A DNA stretch of 64,000 bases from Candidatus Latescibacterota bacterium (GTDB lineage: Bacteria; Latescibacterota; UBA2968; UBA8231). The stretch spans positions 46,511-110,510 of the forward strand of contig JAGWBY010000030.1 of assembly GCA_021295675.1 (NCBI GenBank), written 5' to 3'. The notes under the pieces were generated by a model. The model worked only from the letters and a program-made list of their open reading frames with translations. It made no database searches and had not been told where the DNA came from. Position numbers and translations under genes: made by a program. Of the stretch, positions 27,855 through 37,520 are shown one piece after another (position 1 is the first letter of the stretch; every line of letters starts with the position of its first letter).

Positions 27855-28681
27855 CTACCTTTCCTCCCGCGCCACCTTCCCCTTGACCACCCACTCGGCC
27901 AGTGCCGGCCACAGGGCGTGAACCACGGCCAGTAGCCTAAGCCGTCTCGGCACATAGAGTCGCTGCTGTCGCTTCTGCATCCCACGCACAATCGTCTGCG
28001 CCGCCTCTTCTAAACTCACCGCTTCCGCCCGATGTTCGCGCGATGCGGCACCCAACGCCTTCCCGTCCTTCCCCAGTGCGCGTTGCCGCAGCTCCGTCCC
28101 CTTGAGCCAATGCAAGAGCACGGTCATCACCCCCACCCCACTCTCGCCCACCTCCATCCGCAAGGCATCGCAAAACCCCTGTAGCGCGTGTTTGGACGCC
28201 GAGTACCCCGTGTGCAGCGGCACCCCCACCTGCCCCTGAATGGACGAAAGCTTTTTTTGAGATGCGGCAGTGCTGGATGTACGCAGTGCACAGCCCCCAG
28301 ATAATTCACCTCAATCAGCTTGCGGAATAATGTTACATCCTCAATCTCGGCAAACTCGGTCCACATGCTAATGCCAGCATTGGCGACCAAGTAGTCTATG
28401 CGCCCAAACCGCTCGACCGCGGCCTCCACCAGTCGCCTGCCATCCTCGGCTACGGCAACATCCCCAACGACAGTCAGCACCTCGCTGTCTAACTGCTCGC
28501 ACTCTCGGCCGACCACCTCCAGTCGCTCGGCATTCCGCGCTAACAGAACCAGCCGCGCTCCCTGCTGGGCGCACTCCACCGCCAGCGTCGCGCCCAAGCC
28601 CGCAGAAGCACCGGTGATAACGACTATTTTATTCTTCAGGCTTCCGGCACGCACTGCCAAAAATCCCATTCTGAATGCCAA
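27855..28681 (-). CDS. short-chain dehydrogenase/reductase (DHRS7-like), frame-broken
   Basis: Classical SDR with cofactor motif VITGASAGLGATLAVECA, VANAGISM and catalytic GYSASKHALQGFC. The frame changes in an A7 run at 28252-28258 (read on the minus strand). The catalytic Ser block (LSSIQGQVGVPLHTGYSASK) lies just after the break, with about six residues missing before it. The C-terminal membrane-edge segment (LRLLAVVHALWPALAEWVV) is like DHRS7/DHRS7B proteins; mammalian DHRS7B is an acyl/alkyl-DHAP reductase. The start at 28681 lies inside the end of the AGPS-like gene; a start slightly downstream is possible. It would reduce the product of AGPS. Confidence 0.82.
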
Positions 28682-30470
28682 AGATATTCTGGGGGTCCAG
28701 CGCTTCTTTGGTCTTTTGCAGGGCCTCGATGCTGTTTTCGCTCTGGATGTGCTGGACGAAGCTCTGCCGGATTTTGCCTATCCCGTGGTGATGGGACAGC
28801 GAGCCACCGTGGTCCAAGATCGTCTGCCGCAGCGCGTGCTCAATCTCGTGATAGACCTCAATGGGCTGCGCCAATCCCCGCCCGGAAAACCCCATCGTAA
28901 AGTAGATGCACACTCCCGTGTGGTACGTCTGCGTCACCCGGTACGACAGGTAGGGCCGCCCGGCCACGCCACGGGCACTACACTGCGCGGTCAACTCCGC
29001 TTGCACGGCTTGCGTCACATCGTGGATGCGGGTCCAAGGCACGGAAGTCTCGAAGGTCTCGCCTAGGAAATCGAACTGATTCAAAAAGTCGCGGATATAG
29101 GCGATCCCAAAAGTCAGCATGTAGCCGCGCCGGCCGTTGGTGGCACCGGCGCTCTTGCCGCCGTGGGCCTTGGCCAGCTTGAAGATCGTCCGCTTCTGGT
29201 GGTCAACCTCGGCGCGGGTACCCTCCATGGCGATCGTACACGCCGCCATTTTCAGCGGGTCAAACCCCAACACCTTCAATAAGGCAAACTTCTGCACCTT
29301 CTCTTTGAAGTGCTTCACAGGAGAGGGCGCGGCCTTGAGGGCCTGTCCGAAGCGAAATTCTTGGTTGTTGACCAAGCGGATACTCGCTGGCAAGGTCCCG
29401 GTCTGCCGCAGCGCCTGCAAGTACTCCACGCCTTGGGCGAAGGACTTGAACACCAGCGAACCGTATTCGCGCACTTCCGGCTGGGGGTGGATCTTGAGCA
29501 CGGCCTTGGTGATGATGCCAAGGTTGCCTTCCGAGCCAAAAAGCAGCCCGCGCGGCTGGATGCCGGTCGAGTTGCGCGGCGTGGTGTGCAGAGTCTCCAC
29601 CGCGCCGGTTGGCGTCACCAAGGTCGCTTCGAGGACGATGTCTTCGATATTGCCGTAGCGGTTTTTCTTCATGCCGCTGGCGTTGGTGGCGATCCAGCCG
29701 CCCAAGGTCGAAAGCTCGATGCTGTCGGGGTCGTGGCCGACGGTGTAGCCCCGGGCGGCGAGTTCTCGCTCCAGCTCCTTGCCCGAAATCCCCGCTTCAA
29801 TGCAGGCTTGGAGGTTGTCCTCGTCGAGATCCACAATCCGGTTCATGCGCCGCATATCGACCGAAGCGAAGACGCGGCCGTCGTCAGTGGGCAGGGCCAG
29901 CGCGCCACTGACGTTGGTGCCACCGCCGTAGGGCACGAGGCAAACATTGCCCTCGGAGGCAAGACGCACGATGGCGCGCACGTGGTCTTCACTCTCTGGA
30001 TAAAGCACCAAATCGACCACGCGCTCCAAGGCGTCGCCGTAGAGCAGGCGATAGACCTCATCGACGCTGAGCTGGCCGTGGCTGTGGATCAGACGCTCCT
30101 CATCGTCGAGCGAAACCCGCTCTGTGCCGAGCGCGTCTTGCCAAGCAGTGACGAGACTGTCGTCTGCCCGCGAGGGCGGCACCACGTGAGCCTCTTTTTC
30201 AACGGCCATCTCATCGGGATCAATCGGAACCTGGAGCATCTCTTCGACAAACGGGATGAAGTGCGGCATAGTGAAGCCGGCCAGCGGATAGCGGCTGCCG
30301 GTCACCCGCACGGTCTTCGGCCCGACGAACTCAAAGCGGGTGTCCGTGTAGCCCCACTTGTGCGGATGGCGCTCTCCGTCGGAGAGATCGTAGCACGCAT
30401 CGTCCGTAGCTTGACGAACAATGGCCGCAGCAATGGCGACGACGGCGACGGCGAGAACGACTTCGAGCAT
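28629..30470 (-). CDS. FAD-dependent alkyldihydroxyacetonephosphate synthase homologue (AGPS type)
   Basis: 613 residues with AGGAG 8 nt before the start. An N-terminal membrane helix (VVLAVAVVAIAAAIV) precedes the VAO-type FAD domain: VPYGGGTNVSGAL (about 179-191), GHDPDSIELSTLGGWIATNA (about 245-264), SGMKKNRYGNIED. The C-terminal cap has RVTQTYHTGVCIYF and HHHGIGK, the signature of alkyl-DHAP synthases. These replace the acyl chain of acyl-DHAP by a fatty alcohol, making the first ether-lipid intermediate. The SDR reading frame overlaps its end, and the gene lies 53 nt downstream of the His-rich membrane gene. A D-lactate-type dehydrogenase is excluded by the overall match. Confidence 0.9.
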   Translation of the reverse strand: MLEVVLAVAVVAIAAAIVRQATDDACYDLSDGERHPHKWGYTDTRFEFVGPKTVRVTGSRYPLAGFTMPHFIPFVEEMLQVPIDPDEMAVEKEAHVVPPSRADDSLVTAWQDALGTERVSLDDEERLIHSHGQLSVDEVYRLLYGDALERVVDLVLYPESEDHVRAIVRLASEGNVCLVPYGGGTNVSGALALPTDDGRVFASVDMRRMNRIVDLDEDNLQACIEAGISGKELERELAARGYTVGHDPDSIELSTLGGWIATNASGMKKNRYGNIEDIVLEATLVTPTGAVETLHTTPRNSTGIQPRGLLFGSEGNLGIITKAVLKIHPQPEVREYGSLVFKSFAQGVEYLQALRQTGTLPASIRLVNNQEFRFGQALKAAPSPVKHFKEKVQKFALLKVLGFDPLKMAACTIAMEGTRAEVDHQKRTIFKLAKAHGGKSAGATNGRRGYMLTFGIAYIRDFLNQFDFLGETFETSVPWTRIHDVTQAVQAELTAQCSARGVAGRPYLSYRVTQTYHTGVCIYFTMGFSGRGLAQPIEVYHEIEHALRQTILDHGGSLSHHHGIGKIRQSFVQHIQSENSIEALQKTKEALDPQNIFGIQNGIFGSACRKPEE

Positions 30471-30523
30471 AGCTCAATCTCCTATGTACTAAATAAGTGG
30501 TCAGTAGCTACTACAGATCCCTA

Positions 30524-31550
30524 CTACAGCCCCTCCTGCACGTCCTTTTTCCGCACTTTCCATATAAATGCGTCGTAGTAGTAATGTATCAAGGCAAAGG
30601 AACTGAGCAGCGAATAGCTGAACTATACCAAAGCCAAAGTCGCGCACCAAGCCCTCGCTCAGCGCGTGAAAGACGACGGCATAGGCCGCGCACAGTAGGA
30701 GAAAAAACTTGACGCCCCCCTTGCCCGCCACGTAGCGCAGCAGAGCCGAGTCGCCGCCCGTGCGCTCGACCTTGTGGCGGTTGTAGAAATACACCATGAC
30801 GATGTACTGGATCCCGTGCATGATCCGGTGTGCCACTGCAAAGACGAGCAGATAGGCCGTGGTAAAACTGGTGAAGTACCACAGGAAATAGCTCGACAGC
30901 AAAAAGGCGTATTTGAGCGGGTTGAGCGCGTAGCCGCGCCAAGCGCAATAGGCAATGTGTCCCACGTAGATCAGGCCGTAGCCAACGGCAATGGTCCACG
31001 AGACGAAGTGTACCGTCGCTACCGCTTCCGCGCTGATGGGCAGGTGCCACTCGTGTAACATCCGCACCCAAACCGTGGAAAACAGCGGCGACACCACCAG
31101 CATGTTGCCAAAGAAAATCCAATTGAAGGCCAAGTCGAACTTCGCAGTGGCGGGCGTGCCGGCCTTGGCTTTGAAATCGTACACGCGCGCAAAGCCGTAT
31201 TGCTGCATCAAGCTGTGCTGGTGATCCCACAAGGTCACGATCAACACCAAGCTCAACGGCGCCCACTGGATTAGGCCGTAGGCAAAGGCGACCAACACTA
31301 TCGGCCCGAGAATGAACCGCTCCTTAAAGCGGGCAAACTCCGCCGGCGAGCCATAGACGCGCAGCCAAGTGACGAAGTGGTGGGGAATCGTCACCCACAG
31401 GGCGATGGCCGCCAGCGCGGCTCCCGGCAGATAGTGCCCCGACACGAGCGCAAAGCAGACCGCGGCAAACGGTAGGCTCACAAACCAGATATAGTCCTGC
31501 CGGCGATCGACGATATAGGCAGGTTGCAGGACGATGGAATTATTCGCCAT
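30524..31550 (-). CDS. His-rich polytopic membrane protein of unknown function, frame-broken at its C-terminus
   Basis: About 342 residues with eight or so membrane helices. Histidines cluster at helix ends: His57-His58 (IPHHFVTWLRVYG), His110 and His112 (TLWDHQHSLMQQYGFARVYD), His241 and His245 (HRIMHGIQYIVMVYFYNRHK). After a frame change near 30610 the tail is SFALIHYYYDAFIWKVRKKD, ending VQEGL with a stop at 30524. Such paired His motifs are typical of membrane di-iron oxidases, desaturases and carotenoid oxygenases, but I recognise no named family. It overlaps the parvulin gene by 11 nt and lies next to AGPS, so a lipid-modifying role is inferred. Confidence 0.65.
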
Positions 31551-33111
31551 GAGAAGAAGCCAATAGGGCTAGCGCTACAGCGTCTGGGCTGAAGCGAATT
31601 TCGTTGGCGCGGCGCTGGCGCAGAGACGCGGCCAGCTCCTTGACCGCCGCTTGGAGCTGCGCTACCGCCCAATCCGTCTCCACCTGCTCGCGGATTTCGT
31701 CCAGCGGCGGCAGTCGGTCCGGGCGGCGGCGCAACACCTGTAGGACAATATAACCATTATCCGTGGCAAAGGGACCGTGAAAGGTTCCTTCGTCGGCGTG
31801 CAGGGCGCGGCTGACCGGATTGTCGCCCTCCAGCGCGCCGCTGCCGTAAATCACATTGACGAAGCGATCTGCCAGCGCGGTCGTATCGCGACCGGCGCGC
31901 ATCTGCGCGACGATGGCGGTGCCCTCGGCCTCGTCGCGGGCGAGGAGCCGGCGCACCTCCACCTCGGCCGGCGCAGTGTAACGGAGCTTGTGCTCCTCGT
32001 AAAACAGGCTCAGGCCGTTGGGATTGGGCGGTGGCACCTGCGCTTGCAGCGCGTCCTGCAAGCGCCGCGCAAGCTGCATCTGCCGCAGTCGCGCTAGTTC
32101 GCGCTGCAGGTCTGGGTCGTCGGCGAGCGCAAGCCGCGCGGTTTCGAGCGGGACCAATACGCGCCGCCCGACCTCGCGCCGCAGCACCTTCTCGCCCGTG
32201 CCCTGACCTGTTAGCAGTTCGCGGGCCTGCGCGACCGTCAGCACCCCGCCGTCGTACGCGACCATAACCGCCTCTGGCGGCCGGTCCGCCGCTAGCCCGT
32301 CCGGCTCGTAGCGCACATTATAGCGCGCATGCAGCGTGTCGTAATAAGCCAAGAGCTGCCGCCCAAGCTTCTCCCGCAGCACCAAGCGCTGAATGGTCTC
32401 CCGCTCCTGCTCAAAGCTGACCGGGTGCATGTCCGTGAGCTTGATGAGAAAGTACCCATCGGCCACCTGCATCGGCTCGGAGATCTCCCCGATCTGCATG
32501 GAGAAGGCCCTTTCGGTCAGAGCGGCGTGCGAGGCCATGGTATCGCCCCAGCGGTGATAGCCCATGTCGGCCTGGCGCTCTAGAATCCGCGAGTCTTGGG
32601 AATGCCGCATCGACAGCTCCTCAAAGTCCGCTCCCTCGGCGAGCGCGGCCAAAATCTCCGGTAGCTGCTCTTGCTCGCGTACCATCAGCAGGCTGAAGCG
32701 CACGCGGCGATTGTACGGGCTGCGCTGGAAATAGGCCCGTAGTTCCTCCTCGGCGACCTCGGGCTGGACGATTCCGGCGTGCTTGTACAAGGCCTGCTGC
32801 ACTAGCTGCGCCTGCGCCTGCACCTGCCATTGCAGAAACTCCGCGCGCTCGCCCAACCCCCGCCGCTCGGCTTCTTGCACAAGCAGCGTTTGCTCGACGA
32901 TGGCCTCCAACAGTTTCTCAGCCCCATATTCCGCCCGCAATTCCGGCGCTACCCGTGCGATGAACTGGCGGTAGTCCGCCACCCGAATCGCCGTTTGCCC
33001 CACCTCCACCAAGACGGCATCTTCGGTGGCCACGGCCGGACCATCCTCAGCGCAGCCGCTTAGGCCGATCAGCACCGAGCAAAGTGCCGTTCCCAGCCAA
33101 CGCTTATTCAT
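31540..33111 (-). CDS. periplasmic parvulin-type peptidyl-prolyl isomerase lipoprotein (SurA/PpiD-like)
   Basis: 523 residues. Signal peptide with lipobox LSGC (residues 18-21), a SurA-like N-terminal helical region (VLVEVGQTAIRVADYRQFI, EAIVEQTLLVQEAERRGL), a first rotamase domain at about 135-230 (VRFSLLMVREQEQLPEILAALA, GADFEELSMRHSQDS ... GEISEPMQVADGYFLIKL) and a second divergent one at about 385-465 (VEVRRLLARDEA ... FATDNGYIVLQVL). It would fold or escort exported proteins. The start overlaps the TPR stop and the end overlaps the His-rich membrane gene. A second parvulin is at 43588. Confidence 0.9.
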   Translation of the reverse strand: MNKRWLGTALCSVLIGLSGCAEDGPAVATEDAVLVEVGQTAIRVADYRQFIARVAPELRAEYGAEKLLEAIVEQTLLVQEAERRGLGERAEFLQWQVQAQAQLVQQALYKHAGIVQPEVAEEELRAYFQRSPYNRRVRFSLLMVREQEQLPEILAALAEGADFEELSMRHSQDSRILERQADMGYHRWGDTMASHAALTERAFSMQIGEISEPMQVADGYFLIKLTDMHPVSFEQERETIQRLVLREKLGRQLLAYYDTLHARYNVRYEPDGLAADRPPEAVMVAYDGGVLTVAQARELLTGQGTGEKVLRREVGRRVLVPLETARLALADDPDLQRELARLRQMQLARRLQDALQAQVPPPNPNGLSLFYEEHKLRYTAPAEVEVRRLLARDEAEGTAIVAQMRAGRDTTALADRFVNVIYGSGALEGDNPVSRALHADEGTFHGPFATDNGYIVLQVLRRRPDRLPPLDEIREQVETDWAVAQLQAAVKELAASLRQRRANEIRFSPDAVALALLASSHGE

Positions 33112-34474
33112 ACTGCCCGCTCTCTTTCATTTGCCGGATCGCCTCCAACTCTCGCTTGCTCTCTTCTATCTTGCCAGACTTCAAGTACGCCACGGCCAAC
33201 TTCTGCCGCGCGTCGAGCCAATCCGGCCGGGCCGCTACCGCAACGGTCAGCATCTCGGCGGCTTTGGCGTAATCGCCGACGCGCGCGTGTAGCAGCCCTA
33301 AAAAGTAATGCGTCTCCGCGTCTTCCGGCGCTAAGCGGCGCGCTTCCGCGAGGCTCGCTACGGCCTCGTCAAAGCGCTGCAAGCGCATGTACGCCTGACC
33401 CAAATTGTAGTGCGCCTTGACGTATTCTGGGTCCAAGGACAACGCGGCTTGATACTCGGCGACAGCTTCGGCGAATTGGCCTAAGCGTAGGTACAGGTTC
33501 CCTAGATTGTTGCGGTAGCGCAGGCTGTCCGGTGCGAGGCGCACGGCCAATCGATACGCTTCGGCCGCTTCGATCAAGCGGCCCTGCTCGGTGTACAGCA
33601 GGCCCAATTGCGCTCGGGCTTCGTGGTCGTCGGGTGCATTGCCCAGCATCCGCAATTGGTCGTCAATTTTGTCGAGCTGCTGGTCGAGCGCCCGGAACTG
33701 CGCCAGCACTTCGGTGCTCTCCTCGCGGCGACCGAGCCGCTTGAGAGCATTGGCCAATGCGAAGTACGCCTCCTTGGACAGAGAATCGAGCGCGATGGCG
33801 CGGCGGGCGGCGCGTTCGGCGGCCGCGTACTCGCGCCGCTTGAGTTCCACCTGCGCCAGATCGACGTACGCAGCCGCGTCCGTACTATCCAACTCGACCG
33901 CGCGCGTCAGGGCCACCGCGGCCCGCTCAAAGTCGAGTTCCTTCAGGCGCGTCCGACCCAGAAGCCGGTAGAAAGAGGCATTGGTCGGGTCTCGGTCCAG
34001 CCCCGCTTGTAGCAGCTTTTCCACTTCTTCGTACTCGCCGCGCAAAAAATAGATGTAGCCGAGATCGTAGTAGGTCGTCAGATGGCCAGGATCTAACGAG
34101 AGGACACGGCGGTGTTCGTCAATAGCCTGGGCGTAGTTGAGCTGTTTGACGTACATGGCCGCGAGGTTGTGTCGCGCTGATACGTGAGTCGAATCCAGCG
34201 CCAATACGCGCTGATAGGCCGCCATCGCGCTAGGGTAATCGAGCTGGCGCACATAGGCATTGCCGAGATTGTAGTGGATCTTAGCGGAATTAGGTGCGAG
34301 CGCAGCGGCCTGTTGGTACGCGTCGATGGCCTCGGTATGGCGGCCCTCGGAGGCGAGCGCGGTGCCGCGCGTAAAGAACACCTCGGCATCCATGGCCGCG
34401 CCAGGACGCACTTTTTCCTGCGATTTTTCCTCCGCACAGGCGTACAATGCAAAGCAGATCAGCAACACCCTCAT
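33104..34474 (-). CDS. TPR-repeat lipoprotein
   Basis: 456 residues from ATG 34474 (MRVLLICFALYACAEEKSQE, lipobox LYAC). About ten TPR units follow, such as IHYNLGNAYVRQLDYPSAMAA and AHYNLGQAYMRLQRFDEAV. It starts in the ATGA that stops the CRTAC1 gene and ends inside the parvulin gene (8 nt overlap). This is the same CRTAC1-then-TPR order as at 25819/23759. It probably forms a surface scaffold for the CRTAC1 partner. Confidence 0.92.
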   Translation of the reverse strand: MRVLLICFALYACAEEKSQEKVRPGAAMDAEVFFTRGTALASEGRHTEAIDAYQQAAALAPNSAKIHYNLGNAYVRQLDYPSAMAAYQRVLALDSTHVSARHNLAAMYVKQLNYAQAIDEHRRVLSLDPGHLTTYYDLGYIYFLRGEYEEVEKLLQAGLDRDPTNASFYRLLGRTRLKELDFERAAVALTRAVELDSTDAAAYVDLAQVELKRREYAAAERAARRAIALDSLSKEAYFALANALKRLGRREESTEVLAQFRALDQQLDKIDDQLRMLGNAPDDHEARAQLGLLYTEQGRLIEAAEAYRLAVRLAPDSLRYRNNLGNLYLRLGQFAEAVAEYQAALSLDPEYVKAHYNLGQAYMRLQRFDEAVASLAEARRLAPEDAETHYFLGLLHARVGDYAKAAEMLTVAVAARPDWLDARQKLAVAYLKSGKIEESKRELEAIRQMKESGQYE

Positions 34475-36099
34475 CGCGCCGCTCCTTCGACGAGCAAATG
34501 CTCTTGGTTGACGCCTAAATCCGCGTATTCCTCGACCCTGCCGCTCGGCCAATAGACGACCACGCGCTCAATACTCGTGGCCGTTCCTATCCCAAAGTGC
34601 AGTTGCACGTCGCTCTGCGAGAGGTAGCTGGCCCCCGAGCGCACTTCGTCGGTCTGCACTCGCCCGCCACTTGTGACTTCGACGCGGGTGCCAATGCCAG
34701 CGCGGTTGCTGTCGCGGCCCTCTAGCCGCAGGCGCACCCAATGCCCGCTCGCTCCGTCGTTGCGCATCAAGGTCGGCTCGGCAGCGACATTGGCCACCAG
34801 CACGTCGATATCGCCATCGTCGTCGTAGTCGCCAAAAGCCGCGCCGCGGCTGACTCGTTTCAACGACAAGGCACCGCCGTCCTCTGCGTATTCCTCAAAG
34901 CGGCCATCGCCAGTGTTGAGAAAGAGCTGATTGCGCTGCGGGAAGGTCGCGTTCTCGTATTGCTCGACGTCGCTTTCCAAGTGGCCATTGGCGATAAAGA
35001 GATCGCGGTCGCCGTCGTTATCGACATCGAAAAAGCGCGTGCCCCACGATAAGTAGGCAATACTGCCCTTGCCCAACCCTGCCAAGAAGGTCTCATCGAC
35101 AAAGGTGCCGTCGCCGAGGTTTTTGTACAGCGTATTGGTCTCCCACTGAAAGTTGGTGACGAAAAGGTCGGGGGCACCGTCGTTGTCGTAGTCGCCCATG
35201 TCAACGCCCATGCCCGCTTCAACATCGCCGTCCTCGTTGTACGCAACGCCGGCCAGCAGCGCTTCATCCGCAAAGTGGCCAGTGCCGTCGTTGAGGTACA
35301 AGAAGTTCAAGGTCTTGTCGTTGGCCAAATACAGGTCTAGATCGCCGTCGAGATCCACATCGCCGAATACCACGCCTAGCTCCTTGCCCTCGGCACTGCC
35401 CAGCCCCGCTGCGGTCGTAATGTCGGCAAATGTTCCATCCCCCTCATTCCGATACAGCACGTCAGTCACTCCGTCAAAGGCCTCCGGGCCGCAATAGAGT
35501 TGCAAGCCGCTACCGCCCTCGGCGCAGACGCGGTGATTGGCATAGGAGAAGTTGTGGTAATTGCCCACGTACAAATCGACGAAACCATCGCGATCGATGT
35601 CGGCAAACGCAGCACTCGCCCCCCAGCCCTCGTCGCCGACTTGGGCCGCGCCCGTCACATCCGCAAACGTTCCATCCCCTTCGTTCCGATACAGCACATT
35701 AGCACCGAAGTTGGTCACGTACAGATCGAGATCGCCGTCGTTGTCGTAGTCGCCGACCGCGCAGCCCATGCCGTAGCCCGTGTCGCCGACACCAGCGTGC
35801 GCCGTTACATCGGCGAAGGTGCCGTCGCCGCGATTGTGGTAGAGCGCGTTTTGCGGCGCAGGATCGTATTCGGTCCCCGGCACGGCAGCCCCGTTTATTA
35901 GATAAATGTCGAGACGACCGTCGCCGTCGTAATCGAAAAAGCCGCCTCCAGGGCCGACCGTTTCAATGACGAATTTCTGGCCATTCGCACCGTTGACATG
36001 GACGAAGCCGATGCCCGCTTCTTGGGTGGCGTCGTGGAAGCGGGGGTTGGCGTATAAGGGGACGGATAGGAGCAGTAGAAGCAGAAAGAAATTGAGCAT
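34471..36099 (-). CDS. CRTAC1-type secreted protein: FG-GAP repeats plus ASPIC/UnbV
   Basis: 542 residues. Signal peptide LNFFLLLLLLSVPLYA, then FHDATQEAGIGFVHVNG and at least eight Ca-binding FG-GAP loops (FDYDGDGRLDIYL, DYDNDGDLDLYV, DVDLDGDLDLYL). ASPIC/UnbV at about 460-535 (VRLRLEGRDSNRAGIGTRVEV, GASYLSQSDVQLHFGIGTA, VVVYWPSGRVEEYADL). It is the first gene of a six-gene overlapping operon leading to the ether-lipid enzymes. Also resembles the 20630 gene and the N-terminal parts of 43473 and 52068. Confidence 0.93.
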   Translation of the reverse strand: MLNFFLLLLLLSVPLYANPRFHDATQEAGIGFVHVNGANGQKFVIETVGPGGGFFDYDGDGRLDIYLINGAAVPGTEYDPAPQNALYHNRGDGTFADVTAHAGVGDTGYGMGCAVGDYDNDGDLDLYVTNFGANVLYRNEGDGTFADVTGAAQVGDEGWGASAAFADIDRDGFVDLYVGNYHNFSYANHRVCAEGGSGLQLYCGPEAFDGVTDVLYRNEGDGTFADITTAAGLGSAEGKELGVVFGDVDLDGDLDLYLANDKTLNFLYLNDGTGHFADEALLAGVAYNEDGDVEAGMGVDMGDYDNDGAPDLFVTNFQWETNTLYKNLGDGTFVDETFLAGLGKGSIAYLSWGTRFFDVDNDGDRDLFIANGHLESDVEQYENATFPQRNQLFLNTGDGRFEEYAEDGGALSLKRVSRGAAFGDYDDDGDIDVLVANVAAEPTLMRNDGASGHWVRLRLEGRDSNRAGIGTRVEVTSGGRVQTDEVRSGASYLSQSDVQLHFGIGTATSIERVVVYWPSGRVEEYADLGVNQEHLLVEGAAR

Positions 36100-36231
36100 T
36101 TTTTAGGTAGAAATCGCATTCTATCTATGGGAAGTATCGATAAACATCCTGACGCGGTAAACATCGCACAAAAACTACCGCATCCTCGTTCAATAGCAAA
36201 CCAAGTCTATGGTTGCGATCCGAAACGGCCG

Positions 36232-37212
36232 TCAGTCGCCGCTAGTCAGGGCCTCGGCGATAATCTGGTAAGCCCGCTGGCGGATGTCGTCGGGAAAGTC
36301 GTGCCCGCAGTCGGGATGGACCACTTGCAGCGCCTCGCCAGCACCGTATAGATCGTACACCGCTCGGGCAGTTTCGACCACCGAGGCGGCGCTGCGCCAG
36401 CGGAAATTGGAGTCGCCCAAAGGCGCGGAGATGAAGCAAGGACGCGGCGCTAAAGCGGCGATCATATCGTGGAAGTCGAAAGGAAGGTCCGCTATAGCGT
36501 AGTCCTTTAAGCGCGGCATGTAGCGATCGCTAGTCCAGCCCGTGATATCGCCGTCCATATAATCTTGGTAGGAATCGAGACCGCAACTGGAGACGACAGC
36601 GGCGATGCGCGGGTCGAAGACCGCGGTGTAAATCGAGTTGTGGCCGCCCAGCGAGTGGCCCATGGAGGCGAAAGATTCCCCCGCGACAAAGGGCAATTCG
36701 GCCAGCAGATCGAGGCCGCGCATATTGTCCCATATCGCTTTCATAGTCCCCGACTGGTAGCCGAGAGCACGCCAGTCGGGGCGATAGTCTGCCAGCAAGG
36801 GATAGGCCGGAGCTAGGGTAACAAAGCCGGCTTGAGCCAGTTCGCTGGCATACGCGCGGTTGGCGCGACCGCCCAAACCGACGACCACCTTGTGCCCAAT
36901 GCGATCGTCCGTGGGATGGAGACAAAGCACGGCCGGAGCCGGAGATTCTAAAGCGGCGTGGGGAACCAACAAATAGGCTGGCACCCGACAGTCCGGCTCG
37001 GAGACGTAGGTAATGAGACGACGAGTATAAGAGCCGCAGTCCATTTCCTCTTGGACTTGGACATCAAGCGGCCCGCGCTTTTCCGGCCCAGGCAAAGGCC
37101 CCATGATCTGCTGCATGGCCGCCAAGAGAACGGGGCGTTGGGCTTTCCAAGCACCCCGAGTGGATGGTGAGGCGGCGAGGCGCAGACTATAAAGTTTAAG
37201 AATTACGGACAT
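36232..37212 (-). CDS. alpha/beta-hydrolase, dienelactone-hydrolase/acetyl-esterase-like
   Basis: 326 residues. The nucleophile elbow is SMGHSLGGHNS (Ser about residue 200); the likely acid is in the GAGEALQVV region and the catalytic His in HPDCGHDFPDD. AYLLVPHAALESPAPAVLCLHP is the fold's first strand and oxyanion region. This branch often acts on esters of plant or algal polysaccharides, but the substrate is not deducible. No signal peptide is seen. The ribosome site before 37212 is weak, so the true start may be slightly downstream. It stands alone between the CRTAC1 operon and the YgiT/DUF4258 pair. Confidence 0.85.
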   Translation of the reverse strand: MSVILKLYSLRLAASPSTRGAWKAQRPVLLAAMQQIMGPLPGPEKRGPLDVQVQEEMDCGSYTRRLITYVSEPDCRVPAYLLVPHAALESPAPAVLCLHPTDDRIGHKVVVGLGGRANRAYASELAQAGFVTLAPAYPLLADYRPDWRALGYQSGTMKAIWDNMRGLDLLAELPFVAGESFASMGHSLGGHNSIYTAVFDPRIAAVVSSCGLDSYQDYMDGDITGWTSDRYMPRLKDYAIADLPFDFHDMIAALAPRPCFISAPLGDSNFRWRSAASVVETARAVYDLYGAGEALQVVHPDCGHDFPDDIRQRAYQIIAEALTSGD

Positions 37213-37286
37213 TCGACCGGAGCTGCAAAGAATTGGAATGACTAGACATCAAGAAATAGAACAAACTATTCAACGTGTCGCTTTTT

Positions 37287-37520
37287 TCACTCCATCAATT
37301 CCAACACTTTTCCTACTTCTTGGAGATGTACCGTACTTGATTGGAGTTTACGTTCCATTTCCTCCAAATAACGCACGGTGCGGCGATTATAGTATCTTTC
37401 CCCACATGTATGGCAAACTGGCGTTTGGATAGGAATACATATGATATTCTTATCGACCTTAACCTCTTCTCGAACTTGCTTGGTCTGAACATCTTCTCCG
37501 TGACAGATTAGGCACCTCAT
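37287..37520 (-). CDS. YgiT-type zinc-finger protein (antitoxin-like)
   Basis: 77 residues from ATG 37520, which overlaps the stop of the upstream gene (ATGA). Two CxxC pairs (MRCLICHGED and VCHTCGERYYN) bind zinc as in the MqsA/YgiT N-terminal domain; the helix-turn-helix of full MqsA is missing. VRYLEEMERKLQ follows. With the upstream DUF4258 protein it forms a two-gene toxin-antitoxin-like unit. Base composition is clearly more AT-rich than the flanks, suggesting recent acquisition. Confidence 0.88.
   Translation of the reverse strand: MRCLICHGEDVQTKQVREEVKVDKNIICIPIQTPVCHTCGERYYNRRTVRYLEEMERKLQSSTVHLQEVGKVLELME

Noticed and set aside
29310..30578. Plus-strand open frame of 422 codons
   Set aside because: Shadow of the AGPS-like gene in GC-rich DNA; composition and lack of motifs argue against coding.
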